Source: Haematospirillum jordaniae
GTDB lineage: Bacteria; Pseudomonadota; Alphaproteobacteria; Rhodospirillales; Rhodospirillaceae
DNA length: 64,000 nucleotides
NCBI RefSeq assembly: GCF_001611975.1
Contig: NZ_CP014525.1
Coordinates: 798,001-862,000, forward strand
Direction of reading: 5' to 3'
The notes under the pieces are model-generated. The model had not been told where the DNA came from. It did no database searches and saw only the letters and a program-made list of their open reading frames with translations. Below, one piece after another: positions 17,906 to 26,743 of the stretch; position 1 is the stretch's first letter; every line of letters begins with the position of its first letter. The translations under genes and the position numbers were made by a program.

Positions 17906-18706
17906 GTGGCTTTTCGTTCCGGCATATCGGCTGCGCCGTCTTCTTCAGCACGGCGCCCCCACCGGAAAGGGGTATCACCGGGTTCTGCAGGTGATCGTCC
18001 CGGCTCTGTGACGTCTTCCAGTCCACAGCGTCGTTGCTTGGTGACAGGTGCCAGTTGTTCGCGGGATGATTTGTTGCGTTTTGTCATTAGTCCCGATGGT
18101 ATTCTGGTCCCCGATCTCGAGGCGGGTTTGCCCGGAAGGGGATTCTGGTTGAGTGCGCGGCGGGATGTGTTAGAAACGGCAGTGCAGAAAAAGGTTTTTT
18201 TGCGTGCTGCACGCCGCCAGATTGATATTCCCCGCGATCTTCCTGACAGGATTGCCGGGCTTATCAGGAAGCGTTGCTTGGCACTTCTGGGCTTTGCCCG
18301 TCGTGCTGGTCTGGTTGTTGCCGGGTTTGACAAGGTACAGGCCCTTGTCCGTTCCGGTCAGGTTGCCCTGTTGCTGGAGGCGACAGAAGGAGCAGGCGAC
18401 GGGCGCCGCAAGCTGGAGGCGCTGATGCACCACACCAGCGGTGTTGCGCGTGTGGTTGATATTTTGACGGGGCCTGAGATGGCCTCTGTTCTGGGGCGGG
18501 AGCACGTGGTGCATGTTGCTGTCGCCTGCGGAAAGCCGGAGCAGCGTATGCTGGTTGACCGGCTTGTCAGGGAACTTGACCGGCTCGCGGCCTGTTGCGG
18601 GAAGGTCACACGGCCGCTGGAAGCAGTGGATGAACATTTGCGGTCGCCGACAGCGGCGACTGTGCCCGAGCCGGAGCCAGGAGTGGCGCCGGGGAATACG
18701 GAATAG
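17906..18706 (+). CDS. YlxR-L7Ae fusion RNA-binding protein
   Basis: The protein has 266 residues from GTG 17906 with GGGAG upstream. Residues about 40-100 are the YlxR (DUF448) domain, with RRCLVTGASCSRDDLLRFV in place of the usual R-C-I-V-T-G block. Residues about 115-210 resemble the ribosomal L7Ae/L30e fold (RKRCLALLGFARRAGLVVAGFDKV), which binds kink-turn RNA. The fusion between nusA and infB is common in alphaproteobacteria. It is thought to be RNA-binding with a role in ribosome or RNase P function. The C-terminal tail is Pro/Glu-rich and disordered. Confidence 0.88.
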   Translation: MAFRSGISAAPSSSARRPHRKGVSPGSAGDRPGSVTSSSPQRRCLVTGASCSRDDLLRFVISPDGILVPDLEAGLPGRGFWLSARRDVLETAVQKKVFLRAARRQIDIPRDLPDRIAGLIRKRCLALLGFARRAGLVVAGFDKVQALVRSGQVALLLEATEGAGDGRRKLEALMHHTSGVARVVDILTGPEMASVLGREHVVHVAVACGKPEQRMLVDRLVRELDRLAACCGKVTRPLEAVDEHLRSPTAATVPEPEPGVAPGNTE

Positions 18707-18727
18707 ACGCCAGGACAACCGGTACGC

Positions 18728-21541
18728 ATGTCGAACGAAAATGAAAAAAAGCCCCTTAGCGTTTCATCGCGTGGGAAGCTGGAACTGAAAAAGAGCGCTG
18801 AATCCGGACAGGTTCGCCAGAGTTTCTCCCATGGTAGATCCAAATCTGTGGCGGTGGAACACAAGAAGAAGCGCAGTTTTGGTCCCGCAGCCGGTACGCG
18901 CCCGGATGCCCGCAGGTCTGGGGCCGGTGATGGTCGGGGCTCTCTGGGTGGTGCCCATCTGACAGAGGATGAACGTCAGCAGCGTCTTCAGGCCCTGATA
19001 CGGGCTGAAGAGCAGCGCAAGGTGGATGAAGAAAATCGTCGCTTGGCAGATATTGCTCGGGCCAAGGCAGCCGAAGAAGAGGCCCGCCTGCGTGCGGAAA
19101 GTGCAAACCATGTCGCGGTAGAGCCCGAGCCTGTTCCAGAGCCAGTGGTTTCGGCTGTTGCTGCAAAGGTGGAACCCGCACCTTTGTCACCGTCTCCGGT
19201 TCGGGATATTGTGGCACCTGCGCCAACAGCCCGTGCAGGTGGCCAGTCCGGTAGCTGGACCGGTCCGCGTCCCTCTCCGAACCAGGGACCAGGCTGGACG
19301 CCGCGTTCTGTCCAGAATCGTGACGCCCAGAGGTCGGCTCCTGCTCGTGGGCCCGGCGGGCGAGGTGCTCCGTCGGGGCCGGGATCTGCCCGTCCGACAC
19401 AGGGTGCTTCCCAGGGGCCGCGTCCTGCATCTGCTCAGCCCGCTCTTGGCGGGGTGCGTCCCGCCGCTGCTCCGGATGACTTGGTTGGGCGGCCACCGTC
19501 GCGCGATGACCGCTCTGTTGTCCGTCATGCGCCTCGTGAGCGTGATGACGAGGGGGATGATAGTGGTCGTAACCGTGGAGCTGCCGGAAAGGTTGCTTCA
19601 AAGCGGACTTCTGTTGCTCCTGGCGCCCCTGGAATGGACAAGAGGCGCGGCAAGTTGAGCGTTGTTGCCGTTCTGTCTGGTGATGAGGAAGGTTCTTCCC
19701 GTGGGCGTTCTGTTGCGGCTATGCGGCGTGCGGCCCAGAAAGAAAAGCGCAAGGCCCAAGCACAGCAGAAGGCTCCTGAAAAGATCGTGCGCGAGGTTGT
19801 CATCCCGGACGTTATTACAGTCCAGGAGCTTTCCAACCGTATGGCAGAGCGCTCCGGTGCCCTGATCAAGGTTCTGATGAAGCTGGGGGTTATGGCGACC
19901 ATCAACCAGACCATCGATGCCGATACGGCACAGCTGGTCACCGAGGAATTTGGTCACACGGTTAAGCGTGTTTCCGAAGCTGATATTGAAATTGGACTGG
20001 AGGCCGGTCCTGATTCCGATGAAGCCATGGCACCCCGGGCTCCGGTTGTTACCGTGATGGGTCACGTTGATCACGGCAAGACATCCCTGCTGGATGCCCT
20101 TCGTGAAACCAACGTTGTTTCTGGTGAAGCCGGCGGTATTACGCAGCACATCGGCGCCTATCAGGTCAGCATGTCCAACGGACGCAAGATTACCTTTATC
20201 GATACGCCGGGCCATGAAGCCTTTACGGCCATGCGTGCCCGTGGTGCCAAGGTGACGGATATCGTTGTTCTGGTTGTTGCGGCAGATGATGGCATTATGC
20301 CCCAGACAATTGAGGCCATTCGCCATGCCCGTGCGGCAGAGGTGCCCATCGTTGTTGCCATCAACAAGATGGACAAGCCGGATGCCAACCCGGGTCGCGT
20401 GCGGACAGAACTCCTTCAGCACGAGGTTGTGGTGGAGGAAATGGGTGGGGACATCCAGACTGTCGAGGTGTCGGCCAAGCAGCGTCTGAACCTAGAGAAG
20501 CTTGAAGAAGCTATTCTCTTGCAGGCTGAAATGCTGGATCTGAGAGCCAACCCTGATCGCATGGCGGAAGGAACCATCGTTGAAGCCAAGATGGAGCGTG
20601 GGCGTGGCTCTGTTGCTACGGTCTTGATCCGTCGCGGTACTCTGCGGGTTGGCGATGTGTTTGTGGCTGGCAAAGAGTCCGGGCGTGTCCGCGCCATGAT
20701 TGACGACAAGGGGAACCGCATTGAAGAAGCGGGGCCTGCTGTTCCGGTCGAGATCCTAGGGCTGGATGGTATTCCCTCTGCCGGTGACGACTTTGTTGTG
20801 ACTGGAGATGAGGCAAAAGCCCGTGATATCGCGGCCTATCGCCAGCGCAAGGAACGTGAGGCACAGGCCGTAAAATCCGCCCGTGGAACCATGGAGCAGA
20901 TGTTTGCCCGTATTCAGGCCGGTGAGGCAAAGGAGCTTCCGGTTGTTATCAAAGGTGACGTTCAGGGTTCTGTCGAGGCTCTGATCGGGACTCTGGAAAA
21001 GCTGGGAACCGAGGCGGTCAAGGTCAAGGTTCTGCATGCTGCGGTTGGCGCCATCAACGAGTCTGACATTACCTTGGCGCGTGCGTCTGGTGCGCTTGTT
21101 GTTGGCTTCAATGTGCGTGCGAATCCGCAGGCCCGTGAGCTGGCTCGGCGGGATGCTGTTGACATACGTTACTACTCCATCATCTACGATGTGGCAGAGG
21201 ACGTGAGACAGGCCCTGACCGGTATGCTGTCACCGACCTATCGTGAGAAGTTCATTGGCTACGCCGAGATCCGTGAGGTGTTCAACATCACCAAGGTTGG
21301 CAAGGTTGCCGGCTGTATGGTGACCGAAGGCGTCATCAAGCGCGGTTGCAAGGTTCGTTTGCTGCGGGACAATGTGGTTATCCACGAAGGAAATCTGTCC
21401 CAGCTCAAGCGGTTCAAGGATGATGCCCGCGAGGTCAAGTCTGGCTTTGATTGCGGTATGTCCTTGGCAAACTATGACAACATCCAGGTTGGCGATGTCA
21501 TAGAGTGCTTTGAAATGGAAGAGGTTGCGGCCCAGCTCTGA
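18728..21541 (+). CDS. infB: Translation initiation factor IF-2
   Basis: The protein has 937 residues. A long N-terminal region (1-370) contains a coiled Glu/Arg-rich stretch (about 78-125) and a disordered Pro/Gly/Ser/Arg-rich stretch (about 140-290). The IF2_N helix follows (VITVQELSNRMAERSG). The GTPase has G1 GHVDHGKT at about 443-450, DTPGHEAF and NKMD. Domains II and III and the C-terminal fMet-tRNA-binding domain follow. IF-2 delivers initiator tRNA to the 30S subunit. It lies 21 bp after the YlxR-L7Ae gene. The long linker makes it larger than E. coli IF-2 (890 residues), as is usual in alphaproteobacteria. Confidence 0.97.
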   Translation: MSNENEKKPLSVSSRGKLELKKSAESGQVRQSFSHGRSKSVAVEHKKKRSFGPAAGTRPDARRSGAGDGRGSLGGAHLTEDERQQRLQALIRAEEQRKVDEENRRLADIARAKAAEEEARLRAESANHVAVEPEPVPEPVVSAVAAKVEPAPLSPSPVRDIVAPAPTARAGGQSGSWTGPRPSPNQGPGWTPRSVQNRDAQRSAPARGPGGRGAPSGPGSARPTQGASQGPRPASAQPALGGVRPAAAPDDLVGRPPSRDDRSVVRHAPRERDDEGDDSGRNRGAAGKVASKRTSVAPGAPGMDKRRGKLSVVAVLSGDEEGSSRGRSVAAMRRAAQKEKRKAQAQQKAPEKIVREVVIPDVITVQELSNRMAERSGALIKVLMKLGVMATINQTIDADTAQLVTEEFGHTVKRVSEADIEIGLEAGPDSDEAMAPRAPVVTVMGHVDHGKTSLLDALRETNVVSGEAGGITQHIGAYQVSMSNGRKITFIDTPGHEAFTAMRARGAKVTDIVVLVVAADDGIMPQTIEAIRHARAAEVPIVVAINKMDKPDANPGRVRTELLQHEVVVEEMGGDIQTVEVSAKQRLNLEKLEEAILLQAEMLDLRANPDRMAEGTIVEAKMERGRGSVATVLIRRGTLRVGDVFVAGKESGRVRAMIDDKGNRIEEAGPAVPVEILGLDGIPSAGDDFVVTGDEAKARDIAAYRQRKEREAQAVKSARGTMEQMFARIQAGEAKELPVVIKGDVQGSVEALIGTLEKLGTEAVKVKVLHAAVGAINESDITLARASGALVVGFNVRANPQARELARRDAVDIRYYSIIYDVAEDVRQALTGMLSPTYREKFIGYAEIREVFNITKVGKVAGCMVTEGVIKRGCKVRLLRDNVVIHEGNLSQLKRFKDDAREVKSGFDCGMSLANYDNIQVGDVIECFEMEEVAAQL

Positions 21542-21658
21542 GAGCGGTGCACGCCCTGTTCCTGATTTCCGCTGCAGGTGCCAACAGTACATTCCCGGCA
21601 AGGGAGAACGTGCTGTTGGCCCGCAGGGAAGTGTTTTTCTTTCTGTTTCGAGGTTCTC

Positions 21659-22087
21659 ATGAGCAAAGTGCGCGGCCAGGCCCCAACGCAAAGGCAGCGT
21701 CGCATCAACGAGGAAATTCGTCATGCTCTTGCCCATGTTTTCGAGCGTGGGGAGCTGCGTGATCCCTTGCTGGCATCGACCCCTATCACGATTACTGAAG
21801 TCCGGTGCAGCCCTGATTTACGCAATGCAACGGCGTTTTTCACGCCGCTTGGCGGTATAGGGGATGCGCAGGCGCTACGGGCGGCCTTGATTCGGGTTCA
21901 ACCTTTCTTGCGTCATGAGATCGCCCGTCGTGTGGAGATGAAATACGTTCCGCGCCTGTCGTTTGAGATTGATACCAGTTTTGATGAATATGCCTATATT
22001 GCCAATCTGTTGAAGCGCCCGGATGTTGTCCGTGACACAGAGTCCTTGCGTCGTGCTGATGATGAGGACCAAGGTGAGGAATCCTGA
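21659..22087 (+). CDS. rbfA: Ribosome-binding factor A
   Basis: About 142 residues from ATG 21659 (MSKVRGQAPTQRQRRINEEI), a typical RbfA start. It has a single type II KH-like domain: RINEEIRHALAHVF, ITITEVRCSPDLRNATAFF, and RVEMKYVPRLSFEID. RbfA matures the 5' end of 16S rRNA in the 30S subunit and acts under cold stress. truB starts on the next base after its stop, so the two are probably translationally coupled. The 117-bp gap after infB has no clear terminator. Confidence 0.93.
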   Translation: MSKVRGQAPTQRQRRINEEIRHALAHVFERGELRDPLLASTPITITEVRCSPDLRNATAFFTPLGGIGDAQALRAALIRVQPFLRHEIARRVEMKYVPRLSFEIDTSFDEYAYIANLLKRPDVVRDTESLRRADDEDQGEES

Positions 22088-23023
22088 ATGGGGCGGGCGC
22101 GGCGTGGTATACCGGTTCATGGCTGGGTAGCTGTTGACAAGCCGGAGGGGATAACCTCGACGGCGGTTGTCGCACGTGTGCGCCGTGCTTTCGGGGCGCA
22201 GAAAGCCGGCCATGGTGGGACGCTGGATCCATTGGCGTCCGGTATTTTGCCAGTTGCCCTAGGAGAAGCCACCAAGACGGTTCCCTACGTTATGGATGGC
22301 CGCAAGGTTTATCGCTTTACTGTTCATTTTGGAGAAGAGCGTTCTACGGATGACCGGGAAGGAGAGGTGACAGCAACGTCTGCTTATCGCCCCTCCCGTG
22401 CGGAGCTGGAAGCGGCCTTGCCTGCCTTTGTCGGTACTATCGAGCAGGTTCCCCCTCGTTTCTCTGCGATCCGCCTTGACGGGCGCCGGGCTTATGACCT
22501 TGCCCGGGATGGTGTGGATGTAGAACTGAAGGCGCGATCTGTTCGCGTGGACTCATTTGTGCTGGAGAGTTGGGATGAGGCCGATTCGGCAACATTCCGC
22601 GTTGAAACCGGAAAAGGTGTCTATGTTCGCTCCCTAGCCCGGGATCTAGCCCGGTCCGTTGGCTCTGTCGGTCATGTGTCCATGCTTAGGCGCTGTCAGT
22701 GTGGTCCTTTCTCCGAGAGCAACGCGATTTCTCTGGATAAGTTGGATGAGCTCGGGCATAGTCCCGGCCCTGTGGCTTTCCTGCTTTCTGTTACGACCGC
22801 GCTGGACGACATCCCGGTCCTGGCCTTGACAGAAGAAGAAGCCCGCCGCCTGTCGTCCGGGCTTCCGGTGGATCTGTTGCCGGTCCTGGCCCGTACGGGG
22901 GATGGTTCAGATGGTATTCAAGCCTCTGCAAGTGTGGCCTATGTCATGCAAGAAGACCGCCCGGTGGCAATCGTGCGGATTGAGGACGGAGTGATTCGCC
23001 CGGTCCGTGTCATGAATCTCTGA
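22088..23023 (+). CDS. truB: tRNA pseudouridine(55) synthase
   Basis: The protein has 311 residues. It has the TruB motifs: GWVAVDKPEGITST, then GHGGTLDPLASGILPVALG with the catalytic Asp, RKVYRFTVHFG, and GVYVRSLARDLA. It makes pseudouridine 55 in the T-loop of tRNAs. The start abuts the rbfA stop. The C-terminal region after residue 240 (PVLALTEEEARRL) is a PUA-like extension. It is conserved in the operon between rbfA and rpsO. Confidence 0.95.
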   Translation: MGRARRGIPVHGWVAVDKPEGITSTAVVARVRRAFGAQKAGHGGTLDPLASGILPVALGEATKTVPYVMDGRKVYRFTVHFGEERSTDDREGEVTATSAYRPSRAELEAALPAFVGTIEQVPPRFSAIRLDGRRAYDLARDGVDVELKARSVRVDSFVLESWDEADSATFRVETGKGVYVRSLARDLARSVGSVGHVSMLRRCQCGPFSESNAISLDKLDELGHSPGPVAFLLSVTTALDDIPVLALTEEEARRLSSGLPVDLLPVLARTGDGSDGIQASASVAYVMQEDRPVAIVRIEDGVIRPVRVMNL

Positions 23024-23040
23024 GAGAATGGAGTCATTTG

Positions 23041-23310
23041 ATGTCGATCACTGCTGTGCGTAAACAGGAATTGATCAAGGATTTTGCTACCAAGGAAGGC
23101 GATACCGGTTCCCCCGAGGTTCAGGTTGCCATTCTTACCGAGCGGATCCGTAATCTGACCGAGCATTTCAAGACCCACAAGAAGGACAACCACTCCCGCC
23201 GTGGGCTCCTGATGTTGGTCAGCAGCCGCCGCAGCTTGCTGGACTATCTCAAGAAGAAAGACCAGAAGCGTTATGAAGGCCTGATACAGCGCCTTGATAT
23301 CCGCAAGTAA
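23041..23310 (+). CDS. rpsO: 30S ribosomal protein S15
   Basis: An 89-residue protein (MSITAVRKQELIKDFA), the usual length for S15. It has the conserved GDTGSPEVQVAILTERI, HKKDNHSRRGLLMLV and RRSLLDYLKKKD blocks that contact 16S rRNA. ATG 23041 is preferred over the TTG just before it. It lies 17 bp after truB and is followed by a strong terminator before pnp, the classic arrangement. Confidence 0.97.
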   Translation: MSITAVRKQELIKDFATKEGDTGSPEVQVAILTERIRNLTEHFKTHKKDNHSRRGLLMLVSSRRSLLDYLKKKDQKRYEGLIQRLDIRK

Positions 23311-23320
23311 GCGACGTTTT

Positions 23321-23351
23321 AAAGGGGGGTGCATACAGCATCCCCTTTTTT
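23321..23351 (+). terminator. Rho-independent terminator after rpsO
   Basis: The arm at 23321-23332 (AAAGGGGGGTGC) pairs with 23338-23349, using two G-U pairs, around the loop ATACA. T residues run from 23346 to 23351. It probably attenuates rather than blocks expression of pnp, which may also have its own promoter. Confidence 0.85.
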
Positions 23352-23558
23352 ATGGCCTGAACGGGGCAGTATTTTTGCCCTTACCCCTGTTTTTCGCATG
23401 ATTGCCGGGGCAATTGGCCTTATATTCATCCGATGATTTGAAGAGAACAAGGCCGGAACCGGGCGGTTGCGGGGGGTTCCTTTTGCGCAGAGTAGGTCTG
23501 CAAGGGGCTTCCGTGCCGAAATTGGGGCACCGGTTTCAGACGTAAGGAAAGCAAACGC

Positions 23559-25691
23559 ATGTCAATGTTCAAGGTGTATCGCAAGGAGATCCAGTTCGGT
23601 GGACGGCCCTTGGTTCTGGAAACCGGTCGTATTGCCCGTCAGGCTGATGGGGCTGTTCTGGTGACCTATGGCGAAACCTCTGTTTTGTGTACCGCTGTTG
23701 GGGCCAAGGCACCCAAGCCGGGCCAAGACTTTTTCCCGCTGACCGTGAACTATCAGGAAAAGAGCTTTGCCGCCGGCAAGATCCCGGGTGGTTTCTTTAA
23801 GCGTGAAGGGCGCCCGTCCGAGCGGGAAACACTGACTTCGCGTTTGATTGACCGTCCGATTCGTCCCCTGTTCCATGACGATTACAAGTGTGAGACACAG
23901 GTTGTCGCGACGGTTCTGTCCCATGACTTGGAAAACGAGCCGGATATCGTGTCCATGATCGGTGCTTCGGCGGCGCTTACCCTGTCGGGGCTGCCGTTCC
24001 TTGGGCCAATCGGGGCGGCGCGCGTGGGCTACATAAACGGCCAGTACGTTCTGAACCCGACGGTGTCAGCACAGAAGGACAGCGTTTTGGATCTGGTGGT
24101 GGCCGGTACCTCTGAAGGGGTGCTGATGGTCGAGTCCGAGGCTCAGGAACTGTCTGAAGATATCATGCTGGGTGCTGTTGCCTTTGGTCATGAAGCCTGC
24201 CAAGCCGTTATCGATGCCATAATTGACTTGGCTGAGCAGTGCGCCCGCGAGCCACGTGACCTGCCGCCATCCTCGCCGGAAAAGGCAGCGGTAAGTGCCC
24301 TGTTCGAAACGTTCCGCAAGGATCTGGAGACGGCCTATCGCATCCCTGCCAAAGCTGCGCGCCAGGATGCAGTTGCTGCTGTGAAGGAGAAAGCGTTCGC
24401 AGCCCTGGATTCCTCCAACGAGGCCGCGCTTCAGGTAGCCCCTGAAGTGTTCAAGGTGTTGGAAGCTGATGTTGTCCGCTCCAATATCCTGAATACCGGT
24501 GTGCGTATTGATGGGCGTGATACCCGTACTGTCCGTGCGATTGAGTCGATGGTCGGTATTCTGCCGCGCACGCATGGGTCGGCCCTGTTTACCCGCGGTG
24601 AGACCCAGGCTTTGGTCGTTGCCACGTTGGGCACTGGGCAGGATGAGCAGGTCATTGATGCCTTGGGTGGTGAGTACCGTGAAAACTTCATGCTTCACTA
24701 CAACTTCCCCCCTTACTCTGTCGGGGAAGCAGGTCGCATGGGGTCGCCCGGTCGCCGTGAAATCGGCCATGGTAAACTTGCTTGGCGTGCGGTTCACCCC
24801 ATGCTGCCGGACCGTGATGCCTTCCCTTATACCATTCGTGTTGTGTCAGAGGTGACAGAGTCCAACGGTTCGTCATCGATGGCCACGGTGTGCGGTTCGT
24901 CCCTGGCCCTTATGGATGCCGGTGTTCCGCTGAAGCGTCCGGTTGCCGGTATTGCCATGGGGTTGATCAAGGAAGACGAGCGTTTCGCTGTGCTGTCCGA
25001 CATTCTTGGTGATGAAGATCACCTGGGTGACATGGACTTCAAGGTTGCCGGAACCGATCAGGGTGTGACATCCCTACAGATGGACATCAAGATCACGTCC
25101 ATTACCCGGGATATTATGGAAATTGCCCTGCGTCAGGCCCGTGAAGGGCGTCTGCATATCTTGGGCGAGATGTCCAGAGCGCTTGGCACGGCGCGGAGTG
25201 AGGTTTCCTCGATCGCTCCGCGTATCACCACCCTTAAAATTGATGCCGGCAAGATTCGTGATGTCATTGGGTCTGGTGGCAAGGTCATCCGCGAGATTAC
25301 CGAGCAGACAGGCACCAAGATCGACATCGATGATGACGGAACCATCAAGATTGCAGCGGTTGACAATGAAGCAGCCCAGAAGGCTGTCAACTGGATCCGT
25401 GGCATTGTTGCAGAGCCCGAGCTTGGCGAGATTTACCAGGGTAAGGTTGTCAAGCTGATGGACTTTGGTGCGTTTGTTAACTTCCTTGGCAAGCGTGATG
25501 GGTTGGTTCATATCTCCGAGATGTCGGATCAGCGCGGCAGCAAGCCGTCTGATCATGTCAATCAGGGTGATTCAGTCTGGGTAAAGTGCATCGGCTTTGA
25601 TGACCGTGGCAAGATCAAGCTGTCGATGAAGCAGGTTGATCAAGCAACAGGCAAGGCCAAGGTGTGCGCGACGGAAGAAACGTCGGGCTGA
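23559..25691 (+). CDS. pnp: Polyribonucleotide nucleotidyltransferase (PNPase)
   Basis: The protein has 710 residues. Two RNase PH domains (about 10-220 and 310-545) flank an all-alpha linker. They are followed by KH (about 555-610, VIGSGGKVIREITEQTG) and S1 (about 620-690, GKVVKLMDFGAFVNFLGKRDGLVHISEMS). It is a phosphorolytic 3'-5' exoribonuclease of the degradosome. The ATG at 23559 has AAGGA nine bases upstream. The 248-bp gap after rpsO should hold a structured 5' leader; in E. coli such a leader serves RNase III/PNPase autoregulation, but I did not confirm one here. Confidence 0.97.
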   Translation: MSMFKVYRKEIQFGGRPLVLETGRIARQADGAVLVTYGETSVLCTAVGAKAPKPGQDFFPLTVNYQEKSFAAGKIPGGFFKREGRPSERETLTSRLIDRPIRPLFHDDYKCETQVVATVLSHDLENEPDIVSMIGASAALTLSGLPFLGPIGAARVGYINGQYVLNPTVSAQKDSVLDLVVAGTSEGVLMVESEAQELSEDIMLGAVAFGHEACQAVIDAIIDLAEQCAREPRDLPPSSPEKAAVSALFETFRKDLETAYRIPAKAARQDAVAAVKEKAFAALDSSNEAALQVAPEVFKVLEADVVRSNILNTGVRIDGRDTRTVRAIESMVGILPRTHGSALFTRGETQALVVATLGTGQDEQVIDALGGEYRENFMLHYNFPPYSVGEAGRMGSPGRREIGHGKLAWRAVHPMLPDRDAFPYTIRVVSEVTESNGSSSMATVCGSSLALMDAGVPLKRPVAGIAMGLIKEDERFAVLSDILGDEDHLGDMDFKVAGTDQGVTSLQMDIKITSITRDIMEIALRQAREGRLHILGEMSRALGTARSEVSSIAPRITTLKIDAGKIRDVIGSGGKVIREITEQTGTKIDIDDDGTIKIAAVDNEAAQKAVNWIRGIVAEPELGEIYQGKVVKLMDFGAFVNFLGKRDGLVHISEMSDQRGSKPSDHVNQGDSVWVKCIGFDDRGKIKLSMKQVDQATGKAKVCATEETSG

Positions 25692-25709
25692 TTTGGTTCT
25701 GGTGTAACA

Positions 25710-25740
25710 GGGTGGGAACGCAGGAGCTTTCCCACCCTTA
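25710..25740 (+). terminator. Hairpin terminator after pnp
   Basis: GGGTGGGAA (25710-25718) pairs perfectly with TTCCCACCC (25729-25737) around a ten-base loop. The following T-rich stretch is weak. It ends the nusA-pnp cluster. Confidence 0.65.
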
Positions 25741-25782
25741 TGCTTGTTGTCTAATCCGGGGGAGGGAGCTTTTGTCACAGCC

Positions 25783-26550
25783 ATGACCCCTATGCCTTCT
25801 CCGGCGTATGCTTTTCCCCATGTTATCGGGCATCGGGGGGCTTGTGCCCTTGCCCCGGAAAACACACTCGCCTCCATACGCCGTGCGGCGATTGACGGGG
25901 CTGGTATGGTCGAGATTGATGTCAGGCTGACGGCCGATGGGCGCTGTGTGCTTTTGCATGACGATACCCTAGACCGGACAACAGATGGCTGCGGGCCGGT
26001 TTCTTCAGCATACCTTGATCATCTTTCTGCTTTGGATGCAGGTCTTTGGTTTTCGTCCGATTTCCGTGGAGAGACTGTTCCGACCCTGGAAGAGACGATT
26101 GATCTTGTTCTGGAGTTGGGAGTGGGCCTTAACCTAGAGCTGAAGCCTTCCCCGGGTTATGAGGCTGACATGGTCCGGGCTGTTATTTCTGTTTTGGAGT
26201 CCATGTGGCCTTCCGATCGTTTATTGCCTCTTCTCTCCTCTTTTGACTGCACGATCTTGGAATATGCGTCTGATCTTGCACTAGGCTGGCCTTTGGGGTT
26301 GATTGCAGACCATTTGCCGGATGACTGGCTGGCGCTGGCTCGTGACCTTGGGGTGAAGTCTGTCAATCTTGGGCATGAGGGGTTAGATATGACGGCGGTT
26401 CAAGCCGTTCGCAAGGCTGGGTATGAGGTCGCCATCTGGACGGTAAATGATCCGGTTCGTGCACAGGAGTTGCTTTGCAGCGGTGTCTCCGCCATCATCA
26501 GCGATGATCCGGGTGCGCTTTTGCGTGCCGGGGTTGGGGTAAAGGGTTAG
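25783..26550 (+). CDS. Glycerophosphodiester phosphodiesterase
   Basis: About 255 residues from ATG 25783. It has the GDPD TIM-barrel motifs: IGHRGACALAPENT with the catalytic His-Arg, MVEIDVRLTADG (metal-binding E and D), LLHDDTLDRTTDG with the second His, and LNLELKP. It hydrolyses glycerophosphodiesters to glycerol-3-phosphate and an alcohol. No signal peptide is seen, so it is cytosolic (UgpQ type). An in-frame TTG at 25744 lies right after the pnp terminator. The start has a distant GGAGGG ribosome site (about 15 bp), so it is not certain. Confidence 0.9.
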   Translation: MTPMPSPAYAFPHVIGHRGACALAPENTLASIRRAAIDGAGMVEIDVRLTADGRCVLLHDDTLDRTTDGCGPVSSAYLDHLSALDAGLWFSSDFRGETVPTLEETIDLVLELGVGLNLELKPSPGYEADMVRAVISVLESMWPSDRLLPLLSSFDCTILEYASDLALGWPLGLIADHLPDDWLALARDLGVKSVNLGHEGLDMTAVQAVRKAGYEVAIWTVNDPVRAQELLCSGVSAIISDDPGALLRAGVGVKG

Positions 26551-26743
26551 GATTCCCTTGATTCCCCGTTATTCTCCCGGGGCAGTTCGGCTCAAGCGCC
26601 GTGTGCGCTGTGGCCGGGTTGTTCCGACTTATCATAACAAGGGACCACGAAGGCCCCTGGGTGTAGCGGTGTTGAATAACCGGACCGTCAAGGCATGCGA
26701 TCCGTTTTCAGCCTGAAGCATCCGAAGCATGGGAGTAAGAACT

